A stretch of DNA of 64,000 nt from Acidobacteria bacterium 28-9 (GCA_002050355.1 MWYY01000059.1:27756-91755), one strand, 5' to 3'; shown: positions 50,348 to 59,784, counted from the first letter of the stretch. The notes: generated by a model from the letters alone, not told the origin. Program-made: numbers and translations.

Positions 50348-51394
50348 TTAACTTTCCGCTTCAAGTTGACCGATTGCCGTTTCTAAGTCATCTATTTCAA
50401 CTATGCCAAGTTGCTCAAGTTCGTCTTGGTAAAGGTCTTGAATCCTTTGCCGTTTCGTTTGAAAACGAGTAACTGCATCTACACCCAGATACTTTTCAAT
50501 CGCCGTGCGAAGTAGTTGCCGGGCAAAAGCCGGAGTAGTAATCATCACATTCGACTCGCATTTTCTCGCGCCGTATTTTTGTAAGTAGTCTTGAACATAC
50601 GGCAACTTGAAATTCCTATGTTTCGGGTCGGCAAGGCTTTCAGCTTGACCTGGTTTCTTTTTTGAGCCTGTTATTAAATTGTCAATCCAAGTGTAGTTTT
50701 GCTGCTGAATAAAATCGTAGTTCAAGGCAACTCGTTCGATAATCAAGTTTTTCGGGTCGTAACCTTTCACGCCGTCCGCCCAAACGACATCTTTGATTTG
50801 CTCAAGGTTATCCCGCATAGCGCTTGAAATTAAAAGTCCGTCCGGGTCAAAATCTCCGCCATACAGCAAAACGCATTTCAAGCCTTGCCGCTCCGCTTCT
50901 CTAAACCGCCGGGCGTATTCGGCGCGTTGCAGAACTGACTGCCAGCCTTTGCCGTTGGCAATCGGTATGCGGTAATCTTTGCAGACGGGCGCGAACAGTG
51001 TTTTCAAATCAACTTTTTCAACTAAGACTTGAACGTAGTAATCTTCGCCTTCCATCCAATCCGGCGCGAAATGACGATAACCGTGCAAAACGTCATCAAG
51101 CATCCGGGCAAGCAATTCTTTTATCGTTTCACCAGACGACGTTTCTACTCCGGCAAAAGCCCGCGCATCTTCTTCGGCAACAAAATTAACCGGGAGTATG
51201 CCTTCTTTGCGGCAAGTGTTAATCGCGTTTTCAACTTTATCGAACTGCGATTTATTAACGTATCCTTCTTGCTCCATTAGGTAGCACCAGCCACGCGCCG
51301 AAACGGAAAAGCCGATTTGAGCGCGTAAATCCTTTAAGACTTCAACTAATTCCAACCTGTCTTTGACATACATTTTCTTATTAAAATCAAGCAT
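50348..51394 (-). CDS. Topo VI-A/Spo11-like protein (winged helix with candidate Tyr plus TOPRIM)
   Basis: VSARGWCYLMEQEGYV...CRKEGILPVNFVAEEDAR then VLVEKVDLKTLF...IANGKGWQS...EYARRFREAERQGLKCVLLYGGDFDPDG (E...DxDPxG). Confidence 0.65.
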   Translation of the reverse strand: MLDFNKKMYVKDRLELVEVLKDLRAQIGFSVSARGWCYLMEQEGYVNKSQFDKVENAINTCRKEGILPVNFVAEEDARAFAGVETSSGETIKELLARMLDDVLHGYRHFAPDWMEGEDYYVQVLVEKVDLKTLFAPVCKDYRIPIANGKGWQSVLQRAEYARRFREAERQGLKCVLLYGGDFDPDGLLISSAMRDNLEQIKDVVWADGVKGYDPKNLIIERVALNYDFIQQQNYTWIDNLITGSKKKPGQAESLADPKHRNFKLPYVQDYLQKYGARKCESNVMITTPAFARQLLRTAIEKYLGVDAVTRFQTKRQRIQDLYQDELEQLGIVEIDDLETAIGQLEAES

Positions 51395-53526
51395 TATTTT
51401 TCTTCACCTCCGGATACATTCTTTTGGCTTTCGCAACCAAACGGACAAAATAAAGTTGTGCCGCCTTTGATTCGCTCTAATGCCAAACCGCAATTCCAGC
51501 AGCTTGTCGAATCTTTTCTTTCGGTTGCATTAAAAGCGTTATAAGCGGTAAAAGGTCTTTCGGTTGTATCGTTTTCGTTTATGCTCAAATGCTCATTACT
51601 ATAAGGCGTGAGCATTTGAGCATTTTCTTGAAATGCCTGATTTTGTTGGCTTTCCGCGTCTGTTTGCGCGTTTGTTCCGTTGTTGCTTAAAAGTGAGTGA
51701 GCATTTTTTGAATAGAGTGTTTTTTCTTTGATTAAGTCACCGCGCTCTCTGGCTGTTTTCAAATTCCGCGTGATAGTCGCTTCCGACATTTCGCCGTCGA
51801 GTTGCTCGTCAATCTCTTTTCGTTTCAGCTTCGCGCCGTCTGCAAATAAATCCAAAAGAGTTTCGTAATTTGAAACGACGAAGGTTTCGCCTTGCCGTTC
51901 AAAAAGTCTGCGGTCTTTGTCGTATTTGAAAATTGTGTCGGCGAACTTTTCGCCTTTGAGTTTCGGGCAAGATAAAATAACTCGTTCGTCGCCGTCCTTA
52001 TCAAGATTGAAAATTGTCCGGCTTTTGTCTGCGAAAGCCGACGCGCCGCGTCCTCTGTGTATGCCTTCTTTAGTTTCGCCGTTTTCGAGTTTGGCTTTAC
52101 CGATGTGATGAGCAGTGAGAACACCGGTGTTTGTTAGCTTTGCGAAACGCTTTAACGGGTGCATCACGTTTTCGATGACTTCGCTGTTATCGTTTTCGTT
52201 TCGTATGGCGAAAGCCGAAGTTACGGTATCTATAAAAACAAAGTCCGCGCCAAAATCATTTATGGCGGCAATAACACGCCGAAAATGTTCCGGCTTATTG
52301 AGTTTCAAATCTTCGTCGCCGAATGATAATTCACAGATAAGAAACAGATTTTCTTCTATCAATTTCTTTTCCGCTTCGACAAAATCCGCCTGCATCTTGT
52401 TTAAATCCGAGCGAAGAAACGTCAAAGTATCTTCGCTGTCAATAACCGCCACGCGGTAACGTAGCCCGCCCGCCGTCAAAGGTTCAAACGGCTTGCCTAA
52501 AACAAGATTCAAGACAAGGTTGCGGATAAGCGTAGATTTTCCGGTGTGTGAAACGGCGTTGAGCAGTCCGTTTTCGCCGCGTCCCAAGCCGCGCACAATT
52601 TCCACTCGTTCGGGCAATTCGATTTTTTGAAGCTCGCCGAATGTGAATCCGACTTTCACCGCGTCCGCGTTTTCGGTTTCTTCAAAATCCGATATGCTTT
52701 CTGCTTCGCGCCTATCCGCATCGCTCGCGCTAATCGGTCGCCAGGCGTCCGCATTATCGGTAAAGATGCAAAGTTTTTCGGCTATTTCGTCAAGACTCAA
52801 ACCATTTTGCTTTTCATTCTCACACCAATTGGAAAAATCTTTGCCGTGCTTTTCGGGCAAAGGTTCGCCCGTGTAAAAATCAAGTGTTTTGAGTGATGCG
52901 ACATTACCGGAAAGCAGTTTGCAAGCGTCGTTTGCTTGCTTTAATCCGGCTTTATCGTGGTCTTGGATAAGGCAAACGTGCGCGGTTTTCAGATAAGCGT
53001 TAAATTCGCTTTTCCAATTCTTGAAGCTCGTTGCCGCAAGTCCGAGCGTCCGCAAATTGTCCGCGTCTTTTTCGCCTTCACAAAGCCAAACGTCCGCGCC
53101 GCGTCCAACCGCTTCGACGAGTTCCGGCAAACGATAAGGAACGCGCCTTGCGCCGTTCAAACTGTAATCAAATCCGCCCTTGTCGTTCGGCTTGCGCTGC
53201 CGAAAGTCTTTCGGTTCATAGCGGACATTTTGATAAAGAATTTCGCCGTGTTCGTCGGCATAATCATAGACGGCAACGATTTTCTTTTGCTGAAAATTAT
53301 TTGTTGCTTGCTTTGGTTTGGCGAACAAATCTTTTAAATCAATGCCCAAAGCCGAAACGATTGCTTGGGCGTCGCAACCGGCAAAGCATTTCAATAAAAC
53401 TTTACCGTCGGATTCTTTGACCGAAAGGCTTTGCTGCTGGTCGTAGTGGCTTGGACATAATGCTGTGCAACCATTGCCGTTTTTCTTGACGTTTTGAAGG
53501 CGCGAAAGAATTTCTTGAAGCGTCAT
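51394..53526 (-). CDS. Primase-helicase (zinc finger + TOPRIM + RepA/DnaB-like ATPase)
   Basis: CTALCPSHYDQQQSLSVKESDGKVLLKCFAGCDAQAIVSALGI; VWLCEGEKDADNL...LIQDHDKAG; LNAVSHTGKSTLIRNLVLNLVLGKPF; VFIDTVTSAFA; TGVLTAHHIGKA. Confidence 0.88.
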   Translation of the reverse strand: MTLQEILSRLQNVKKNGNGCTALCPSHYDQQQSLSVKESDGKVLLKCFAGCDAQAIVSALGIDLKDLFAKPKQATNNFQQKKIVAVYDYADEHGEILYQNVRYEPKDFRQRKPNDKGGFDYSLNGARRVPYRLPELVEAVGRGADVWLCEGEKDADNLRTLGLAATSFKNWKSEFNAYLKTAHVCLIQDHDKAGLKQANDACKLLSGNVASLKTLDFYTGEPLPEKHGKDFSNWCENEKQNGLSLDEIAEKLCIFTDNADAWRPISASDADRREAESISDFEETENADAVKVGFTFGELQKIELPERVEIVRGLGRGENGLLNAVSHTGKSTLIRNLVLNLVLGKPFEPLTAGGLRYRVAVIDSEDTLTFLRSDLNKMQADFVEAEKKLIEENLFLICELSFGDEDLKLNKPEHFRRVIAAINDFGADFVFIDTVTSAFAIRNENDNSEVIENVMHPLKRFAKLTNTGVLTAHHIGKAKLENGETKEGIHRGRGASAFADKSRTIFNLDKDGDERVILSCPKLKGEKFADTIFKYDKDRRLFERQGETFVVSNYETLLDLFADGAKLKRKEIDEQLDGEMSEATITRNLKTARERGDLIKEKTLYSKNAHSLLSNNGTNAQTDAESQQNQAFQENAQMLTPYSNEHLSINENDTTERPFTAYNAFNATERKDSTSCWNCGLALERIKGGTTLFCPFGCESQKNVSGGEEK

Positions 53527-53720
53527 CTTTTCACCTCAAAACGCTTCGAGTATTCGCGCCTGTGTCGGCGCAAGCTGTCCACAAATAAATGCGACAACTT
53601 AAAACAAACGGGACACGCGCCGATGCCTTTAAATCTCACTGAATTGTTTGGAAGTTCGCGCCAACAAAATGAGCAAAGGTATTGACGCGGGAAGCGTGAA
53701 CGTATTTTTTTTAATGTCAT
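53523..53720 (-). CDS. Small zinc-ribbon protein
   Basis: CSFCWRELPNNSVRFKGIGACPVCFKL; 4-bp overlaps with both neighbours. Confidence 0.6.
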   Translation of the reverse strand: MTLKKIRSRFPRQYLCSFCWRELPNNSVRFKGIGACPVCFKLSHLFVDSLRRHRREYSKRFEVKR

Positions 53721-54064
53721 ACTGATACGCGCCTCCGTAAAAACTTTTGAAAATTGTTCAATGCCTTTTCGATAAAGTTGTTTCTGGCAACCTTGCCTTT
53801 GTTTTGAGCAGTAACTGACGCATAACACGCTTTACAGACGGCAAGACAGTTGCTCATCTTTTTAGGCGAAAAACTCTTTTCACAGCCGAAGCAATGATAA
53901 AGACGGATAACCTTTGGCGGCTTTATTACAGCCAAAAGATTTGATTGCAATTTATCTTGCGATTCGGCATAATTAGGCATAGAAAAACAGTTTTGATTGC
54001 CCGTTAAATAATCAAATGTGTTTGTGGGATTGTTACCAGCAATCCCCTCTTTTTTTCTAGTCAT
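53717..54064 (-). CDS. Small zinc-binding hypothetical protein
   Basis: YHCFGCEKSFSPKKMSNCLAVCKACYA. Confidence 0.6.
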   Translation of the reverse strand: MTRKKEGIAGNNPTNTFDYLTGNQNCFSMPNYAESQDKLQSNLLAVIKPPKVIRLYHCFGCEKSFSPKKMSNCLAVCKACYASVTAQNKGKVARNNFIEKALNNFQKFLRRRVSV

Positions 54065-54266
54065 TCAAACCTCCGTTATTTTCCCTTTCTTGATTTCCGC
54101 CGTTTTCGATAAATCGCTCAATCGCTTGCTTTGAGTATCTGTATTGCCTTTCGCCAAGTTTGACCGTCGGCAATAGTTTTCTTCTGGTTAATGAATAAAC
54201 GCGCTGTAAATCAATCTGCAAAACTTCGCTCACATCGTTTGCTGTCAATAATTTTTCAAAACTCAT
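54057..54266 (-). CDS. MerR/excisionase-like HTH protein, first gene of the replication operon
   Basis: LLTANDVSEVLQIDLQRVYSLTRRKLLPTVKLGERQYRYSKQAIERFI; AGGAG upstream of ATG at 54266. Confidence 0.75.
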   Translation of the reverse strand: MSFEKLLTANDVSEVLQIDLQRVYSLTRRKLLPTVKLGERQYRYSKQAIERFIENGGNQERENNGGLND

Positions 54267-54289
54267 TTGTGTTCTCCTAAAATAAAAAA

Positions 54290-54323
54290 TCGGTATGCAG
54301 TAGAGATAAACTCTGCATACCGA
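54290..54323 (-). terminator. Hairpin + T-run in the leader just upstream of the HTH gene RBS
   Basis: Minus strand TCGGTATGCAG-N12-CTGCATACCGATTTTTT then AGGAG. Confidence 0.75.
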
Positions 54324-54377
54324 CAATTTATAAAAAAAAAAACGATGTAGTAGATCGTGTATCTAGCTACAAATAAT

Positions 54378-55514
54378 TTATTTTACTTTTTCTATCGCCA
54401 TTTCAATTTCATCAGCGATTTTGCTAAAGCCGACATCGCGGCATATATTCGCAACTTCCTGTGCTTTATCACGGGTTTTTGCTGTTACCAAACCTCTTTG
54501 ATTTCTCAATTTATCATAAAAGTTTTTTTGGTTTTTTCCGCCGTTCATTACGGCTAATAGTCTTGCGAAAGCCGTAATGTCAATATCTCGCAATGTGTAA
54601 TCCTTATAATGATTGATAAAATTTCGTAATAAAATTACCCACTGTCTTGCAGATAGCGTGATTTTTAGATTTTCGTCTAAGTCTATTTCTTCGGTTGCCG
54701 CCTCTGACTTTACGAACACGGGCGAATTTACATCTAACCACTGCCTTTCAATTTTCGGGTCTTGATTTTGCGCTTGTAAAACTCTTTTTATGTCCGGCAG
54801 AGATTCATCGAACTCCGATTCTCCAAAAAGTTCTTTTTCTCTAAAAGCATTCTTTATTACCGAATTTCTAATGTTGGTAAATTCATCTGAAATAATCTTA
54901 AAAGATTCAGATTTTCTAGAATTTTCAGCATTTTGAAAGTGTTCTAACGGGTTGTCCTTTTGCGATAAATAATTCAAAGCGCAAATCGTAAAATGTATAA
55001 TGTCCAAATTTTGTTCTAAGCTAAGACGCGGTAACGTAAAATCTAAACTTACAAAAGGAACAATTTTATTTTTGCCGTTATTTTCCGGCAATATAATTTC
55101 AACACGCGCCCCTTTGTGCGGCGATTCATCGTCGACTAAAAGGTGTTTCAGTTTTTCTTTAATAGAAACGCTGTTGAATTGATTTGGGTTTATTGGGTCG
55201 AGCGTGAAAGTTGGTGAAAATGAGTTAAACAATCTTATTAGGTCATTTCTGAAAAAAGCAAATCTCAACGTATCTATCGGGTTTCTATCTCTACGAATAG
55301 CAGGCTGAATCTGTTTGCATTGGAAAATAAGGTAGTAAATAAACGCGCTAAACACTTGAGCGTCAAAAAGTGGTTCACCTTCTAAATAATCAAAAATCTT
55401 TCGCGTAAACTCGTCGCAAACATCTTTTCTCAATTCTCCGATTTGCAAGGTATTGTTGAGAAAACGCAAATATCTAATTTGTGAATCTGGTTGTCCGATT
55501 AGTTTCGCTTTCAT
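54378..55514 (-). CDS. Hypothetical protein (378 aa), right end of the first unit
   Basis: Long intact ORF, no recognised motif. Confidence 0.7.
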   Translation of the reverse strand: MKAKLIGQPDSQIRYLRFLNNTLQIGELRKDVCDEFTRKIFDYLEGEPLFDAQVFSAFIYYLIFQCKQIQPAIRRDRNPIDTLRFAFFRNDLIRLFNSFSPTFTLDPINPNQFNSVSIKEKLKHLLVDDESPHKGARVEIILPENNGKNKIVPFVSLDFTLPRLSLEQNLDIIHFTICALNYLSQKDNPLEHFQNAENSRKSESFKIISDEFTNIRNSVIKNAFREKELFGESEFDESLPDIKRVLQAQNQDPKIERQWLDVNSPVFVKSEAATEEIDLDENLKITLSARQWVILLRNFINHYKDYTLRDIDITAFARLLAVMNGGKNQKNFYDKLRNQRGLVTAKTRDKAQEVANICRDVGFSKIADEIEMAIEKVK

Positions 55515-55632
55515 AATTAAATTTTGAGTGCCTATTGAGTGCCAAGTGTGCCGAAATTAGCAAAACTCAAGAAAACCATTATAAACTCAATTATAAAAAA
55601 TGTTGAATAAAACGGAAGTCAAATGAAGTTAG

Positions 55633-55660
55633 CTAAACTCAAGAAAACAAACGGGTAAGA
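55633..55660 (+). repeat. 28-bp right-end arm, copy 1
   Basis: ctaaactcaagaaaacaaacgggtaaga, identical to 60634-60661. Confidence 0.95.
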
Positions 55661-55662
55661 AC

Positions 55663-55707
55663 CTTCGAATCAGAGGGTCGCAAGTTCGAATCTTGCCGGG
55701 TGTACCA
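55663..55707 (+). pseudogene. tRNA-Arg(TCG) 3' half (internal att remnant)
   Basis: CTTCGAATCAGAGGGTCGCAAGTTCGAATCTTGCCGGGTGTACCA from the anticodon loop to CCA with no 5' half. Confidence 0.9.
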
Positions 55708-55721
55708 TTATTTTCAATAAC

Positions 55722-55752
55722 TTAGGGCAACTAATAAAGTTGCCCTTTTCTT
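55722..55752 (+). terminator. Hairpin terminator after the tRNA-Arg remnant
   Basis: agggcaactaataaagttgcccttttctt. Confidence 0.8.
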
Positions 55753-56115
55753 ATTCACACCTATATTAACACCGAAAACTAAGCCAAATTATCAAAGAAC
55801 TGAAAGAGACGGTTTGAGAATAGTCGTTCAAGCCGTTTTTCTTTTGCTCAAAATTGCATATAAACGGCATATAAAGTGCAAGCGATTGGATTCATATAAA
55901 ATATGTTATACTTATCGACGCTGAGTTACTTTCGTACATTCTTATTTGTTTTCCAAAAGAACCAACTTGGGTAAAAGGCGTGTTCTAAGATCCTGCGTTT
56001 TTCTATTATCGGCTATCAAGTTCGGGAGATATGAACAGGTTATTTCTGTGGTCAAAAATGCTATTCATAAAATCTTCAACTATATCGTCTGAGACTTTTA
56101 TCAAGTTATCGTGAA

Positions 56116-56976
56116 TTGAAGCATGAAATAAGGGATGTTTTGCCAATGGGAAAATTTAGCCGCCTTTGCTCGTATCTTTTACCGATTCTTTTGTTTGCCG
56201 TGATTACCGAGGGACAAAGCGCAACGGGTGCCGCTAATGGAATCGATAAAATTCTAACCGAAAAAAAGGACAATAGCAAAAATAATCCGGAAACTGTGGA
56301 AGTCGAAGCCGGTATATCCTTTGAGCATTTATCGAAGGGTTTTGCGCCGTGGAGCGAAATTTATTTGTCAGCTTCCAAAAAATTTAAAAGCCGACGAGCG
56401 GTTTACGGCATTTACCGTCGAACGGAGCGTTTCGGTCAAACCGACAACGAAATGACCGCCGGATTTTATCAGCCGGTTGGCAAACGCTGGACGGTTTTTG
56501 CCGAAGGAAGCGCGAGTCCGACGCATCGAATTTTGCCGAAATTCTCAACGCTTCTGCAAATCGAGCATTCCTTGAAAAAAGGCTGGGGTGCGCAAGCCGG
56601 TTGGCGGCACACTGAATTTAACACGGCGCGGACGAACACGGGCATTTTTACCGTCGAGCGGTATTTTTCAAAGTATCGCGCCGCATACACGCTTTACGCG
56701 ACGAATCTGGCGGGCGTCGGAACTTCCGCCGCGCACCGCGTTCAACTGACGAGATACTACAACGAAAAAAACTCTCTGAATTTAAGCTTCGCCGCCGGGC
56801 GTGAAGTCGAAAATCTGGGCGCGCGCGTTTTACGAACCGACGTGCAGAGCGTCGCTATCGGCGGTCGGCATTGGATAAATCAACATTGGGGTTTGAATTA
56901 CAATTACAGTTTCACCCGGCAAGGCTCAATCTACACAAGGCAGGGATTCAATTTTGGCATTCGATACCGCTTCTGA
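56116..56976 (+). CDS. YaiO-like outer-membrane beta-barrel protein
   Basis: Signal peptide, alternating beta-strand pattern ending in GSIYTRQGFNFGIRYRF. Confidence 0.7.
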   Translation: MKHEIRDVLPMGKFSRLCSYLLPILLFAVITEGQSATGAANGIDKILTEKKDNSKNNPETVEVEAGISFEHLSKGFAPWSEIYLSASKKFKSRRAVYGIYRRTERFGQTDNEMTAGFYQPVGKRWTVFAEGSASPTHRILPKFSTLLQIEHSLKKGWGAQAGWRHTEFNTARTNTGIFTVERYFSKYRAAYTLYATNLAGVGTSAAHRVQLTRYYNEKNSLNLSFAAGREVENLGARVLRTDVQSVAIGGRHWINQHWGLNYNYSFTRQGSIYTRQGFNFGIRYRF

Positions 56977-58051
56977 AAACACCATCCAAATCGTTTGGTG
57001 GATAGGACTTGCAACCAACATCTGCGTCGGTTTAATGATGTTGCAAGTTCTCGCCTTTCGGGGAATCGTCGTTTACAGAGAGCGAAAGCGTCAACGCGCC
57101 AAGAAATTTTGGCAGCCGATTCTGCTTGAAAGCGTTGTGTCCGTTCCGCTGCAAATTTCGCGTTTGAAAAGGTCGGACGCTTACGAATTTCTGACGCTTT
57201 GGAACAATCTGCGCGAATCACTGTACGACAATCAGGTCGAAAAATTAAACGAAACAGCGCGCACGGCTGGAGCGGACATTGCCGCCCGACGTTTTTTAAA
57301 AAAAGGAAACGTCCGCAAGCGCCTGATGGCTGTGAGGATGCTCGGAAATCTGCGCGATAAAGAAAGTTGGGACGCGCTGGAGGAGTTATTGGGTCAAGTG
57401 GACGCGACTTTATCATTCACAGCGGCGCAGGCGTTACTGCAGATTGATGCTGAAAAAGCAGTAAAAATTGTTATGCCGCTTGTCGCTTCGCGGACAGACT
57501 GGACACACGAAGCTATTTCCTTGATGTTCAAAGAAGTGGGGGCTGACGTTATTTCGCTACCTCTCTCGAAAGCGGTTATTGCTGCTTGCCGCAAAAACTG
57601 TCCAGCGCAAGAGGCAGACACTTTGGTACAACACGTTCCTCCTTCGCGTCTGATTCATCTTATGCGCTTTTCTCACCCTCGTTTTGTAACCTATATGGTG
57701 CGCTACATTTTGCTAACAATGACGGACCTGGAAACTATTGCCGCCGCTTTAAAAGTCTCAGATGACCCAGCGATTTTACCGGCGGTGCGCCAATTTCTCA
57801 GCGATGAGCGATGGCAAATTCGTGTCAACGCCGCAAACACCATCGGGCGTACTGGAGGGGCGCAGGACGAACAACTTTTAATTAGCGCGCTGCACGATAA
57901 AGAATGGTGGGTTCGCTATCGCTCAGCGCAGGCACTCGCCAGTCTCCCATCGGTTGATCTAGAAAAATTAGAAAATATAGCTGCCGCGCAAACGGATAAT
58001 TTCGGTCGGGACATTTTACGTCAAGTTATGGCAGAGAGACGGCTCGTATGA
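56954..58051 (+). CDS. Membrane-anchored HEAT-repeat protein
   Basis: N-terminal TM; repeats such as AVRMLGNLRDKESWDALEELL and RVNAANTIGRTGGAQDEQLLISALHDKEWWVRYRSAQALASL. Confidence 0.85.
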   Translation: MAFDTASENTIQIVWWIGLATNICVGLMMLQVLAFRGIVVYRERKRQRAKKFWQPILLESVVSVPLQISRLKRSDAYEFLTLWNNLRESLYDNQVEKLNETARTAGADIAARRFLKKGNVRKRLMAVRMLGNLRDKESWDALEELLGQVDATLSFTAAQALLQIDAEKAVKIVMPLVASRTDWTHEAISLMFKEVGADVISLPLSKAVIAACRKNCPAQEADTLVQHVPPSRLIHLMRFSHPRFVTYMVRYILLTMTDLETIAAALKVSDDPAILPAVRQFLSDERWQIRVNAANTIGRTGGAQDEQLLISALHDKEWWVRYRSAQALASLPSVDLEKLENIAAAQTDNFGRDILRQVMAERRLV

Positions 58052-59784
58052 CATTGATTGATTTTATCGTCGCCGCGCAATGGGGTTTTCTGCTGTTTTT
58101 CGTTTTTCTAAACGGCGGTTATCTGATAACGATTTTTCTCGCATTTCTCAAACTGCCGGATTATTTGCAGCATCAGGTTCTGCGCTACAAACTACCCCGT
58201 GCGCCGGGCGATTTTCTGCCGCCAATTTCACTCGTCATACTGGCTTACAACGAAGAACAGGTTATCGTTTCTTCGATTTATTCCTTGCTGCAACTTGATT
58301 ATCCGACGTTTGAAATTGTCGTCGTCAGCGACGGGTCAAAAGATAAAACTCTCGAAGTTATGCGCGAGGAATTTAGGCTCACCCAATTTCCCGAAGCATT
58401 TCGCTACCGGCTTGCGCATAAACCGGTTCGCACTGTTTATCAATCGACAATTTACCCAAAACTTCGCGTGATTGACAAGGAAAACGGCGGCAGCAAAGCC
58501 GACGCGAGCAACGCCGGATTCAACGGCGCACGATTTTCGCTGGTTTGTCCACTCGATGCTGACACCGTTCTACAGCCTGACAGTTTGAAACTCCTGGTTC
58601 AGCCTTTTCTTGAAAATCCCGAAACTATCGCGGTCGGCGGCACGGTTCGCATCATCAACGGTTGCCAAGTGCAGGACGGGGTTTTAACTCAGAAGGGCTT
58701 GCCGACAAATCTCCTCGCGCTATTTCAAATCGTCGAATATTTACGGGCTTTTCTCTTTGCGCGCGTTGGTTTTGCGGCGATGAACGCGCTGCCTTTGATT
58801 TCGGGCGCCTTCGGGCTGTTTCACAAAGAATCGGTGATAGCGGTCGGCGGATATAAACTTGACGGGCTTGGCGAAGATATGGAACTCGTTATGCGCCTGC
58901 ACAGTCATTTTCGGCTTCACGGAAAACCGTATAGCATCTCGTTCGTAGCTGACGCGGCGTGCTGGACGGAGGTACCAGAAAGTCTGTCCGGTCTGGGACG
59001 GCAGCGAATTCGCTGGCAACGCGGGTTGATGGAAAGTTTGATGAGAAACCGCAAGCTTATGTTTCACCCGAAAAGCGGCTTGCTCGGCTGGTTCTCTATT
59101 CCGTTTATGTTCTTTTTCGAGGGCATTGGCGCGGGGTTAGAAGCCGTCGGTTTTTTGTTTATCATCGCGTCTTACGCATTGGGTTTGATGTCCCTCGACG
59201 CTTTTGTCGCGTTTATAATGCTGGCAATCGGAATGGGTTTACTGCAATCGGTTGCCGCCATTCTGCTCGAAGAAATGACATTTAACACCTATCCGAAAAT
59301 CAGACAATTGCTATGGCTGATGTTTGCCGTTATTGTCGAAAGTTTCGGGTACCGGCAATTAAATTCCCTCTGGCGAATGGTTGGGCTTTTCCGGTGGCTA
59401 TTTGAAACCGAATCAATATGGGGCGAGATGGTGCGTACGGCTTCGTGGACTAGCAAAGCTGTGGGCATCGTGGATTCCAAAAGGCTAAAAGCCATTCCGT
59501 ACTCTTTGCAGTCGAAAGCAGCCGGAACGCCTTTGCTGCGTACAAAATATAATTGGCTGTTTAAAACCGAATCGATATGGGGCAAGGGAGGGGGTATCGA
59601 TTCGCTGACCGTTAAATCTCCCGATTCGATGACTCCTATTGCAATAGATTCCGAAAAACAAAAATCTATCCTTTCCTCATTACCAAAAGATTCGGCGACG
59701 GGGGTCGGTAATGTGGCGACAGTACTGGCAGATGATTTGTGGGAAGAAGCCGTAGATGAAGAAATCGAGCATAAGGAAATTTAA
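58048..59784 (+). CDS. Family 2 processive-type glycosyltransferase, membrane
   Basis: PPISLVILAYNEEQVIVSSIYSLLQLDYPTFEIVVVSDGSKDKT; CPLDADTVLQPD; GLGEDMELVMRLH; LGRQRIRWQRGL; C-terminal TMs. Confidence 0.92.
   Translation: MTLIDFIVAAQWGFLLFFVFLNGGYLITIFLAFLKLPDYLQHQVLRYKLPRAPGDFLPPISLVILAYNEEQVIVSSIYSLLQLDYPTFEIVVVSDGSKDKTLEVMREEFRLTQFPEAFRYRLAHKPVRTVYQSTIYPKLRVIDKENGGSKADASNAGFNGARFSLVCPLDADTVLQPDSLKLLVQPFLENPETIAVGGTVRIINGCQVQDGVLTQKGLPTNLLALFQIVEYLRAFLFARVGFAAMNALPLISGAFGLFHKESVIAVGGYKLDGLGEDMELVMRLHSHFRLHGKPYSISFVADAACWTEVPESLSGLGRQRIRWQRGLMESLMRNRKLMFHPKSGLLGWFSIPFMFFFEGIGAGLEAVGFLFIIASYALGLMSLDAFVAFIMLAIGMGLLQSVAAILLEEMTFNTYPKIRQLLWLMFAVIVESFGYRQLNSLWRMVGLFRWLFETESIWGEMVRTASWTSKAVGIVDSKRLKAIPYSLQSKAAGTPLLRTKYNWLFKTESIWGKGGGIDSLTVKSPDSMTPIAIDSEKQKSILSSLPKDSATGVGNVATVLADDLWEEAVDEEIEHKEI

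Noticed and set aside
55663-55707. Functional tRNA-Arg(UCG)
   Set aside because: No acceptor, D-arm or 5' anticodon stem upstream.
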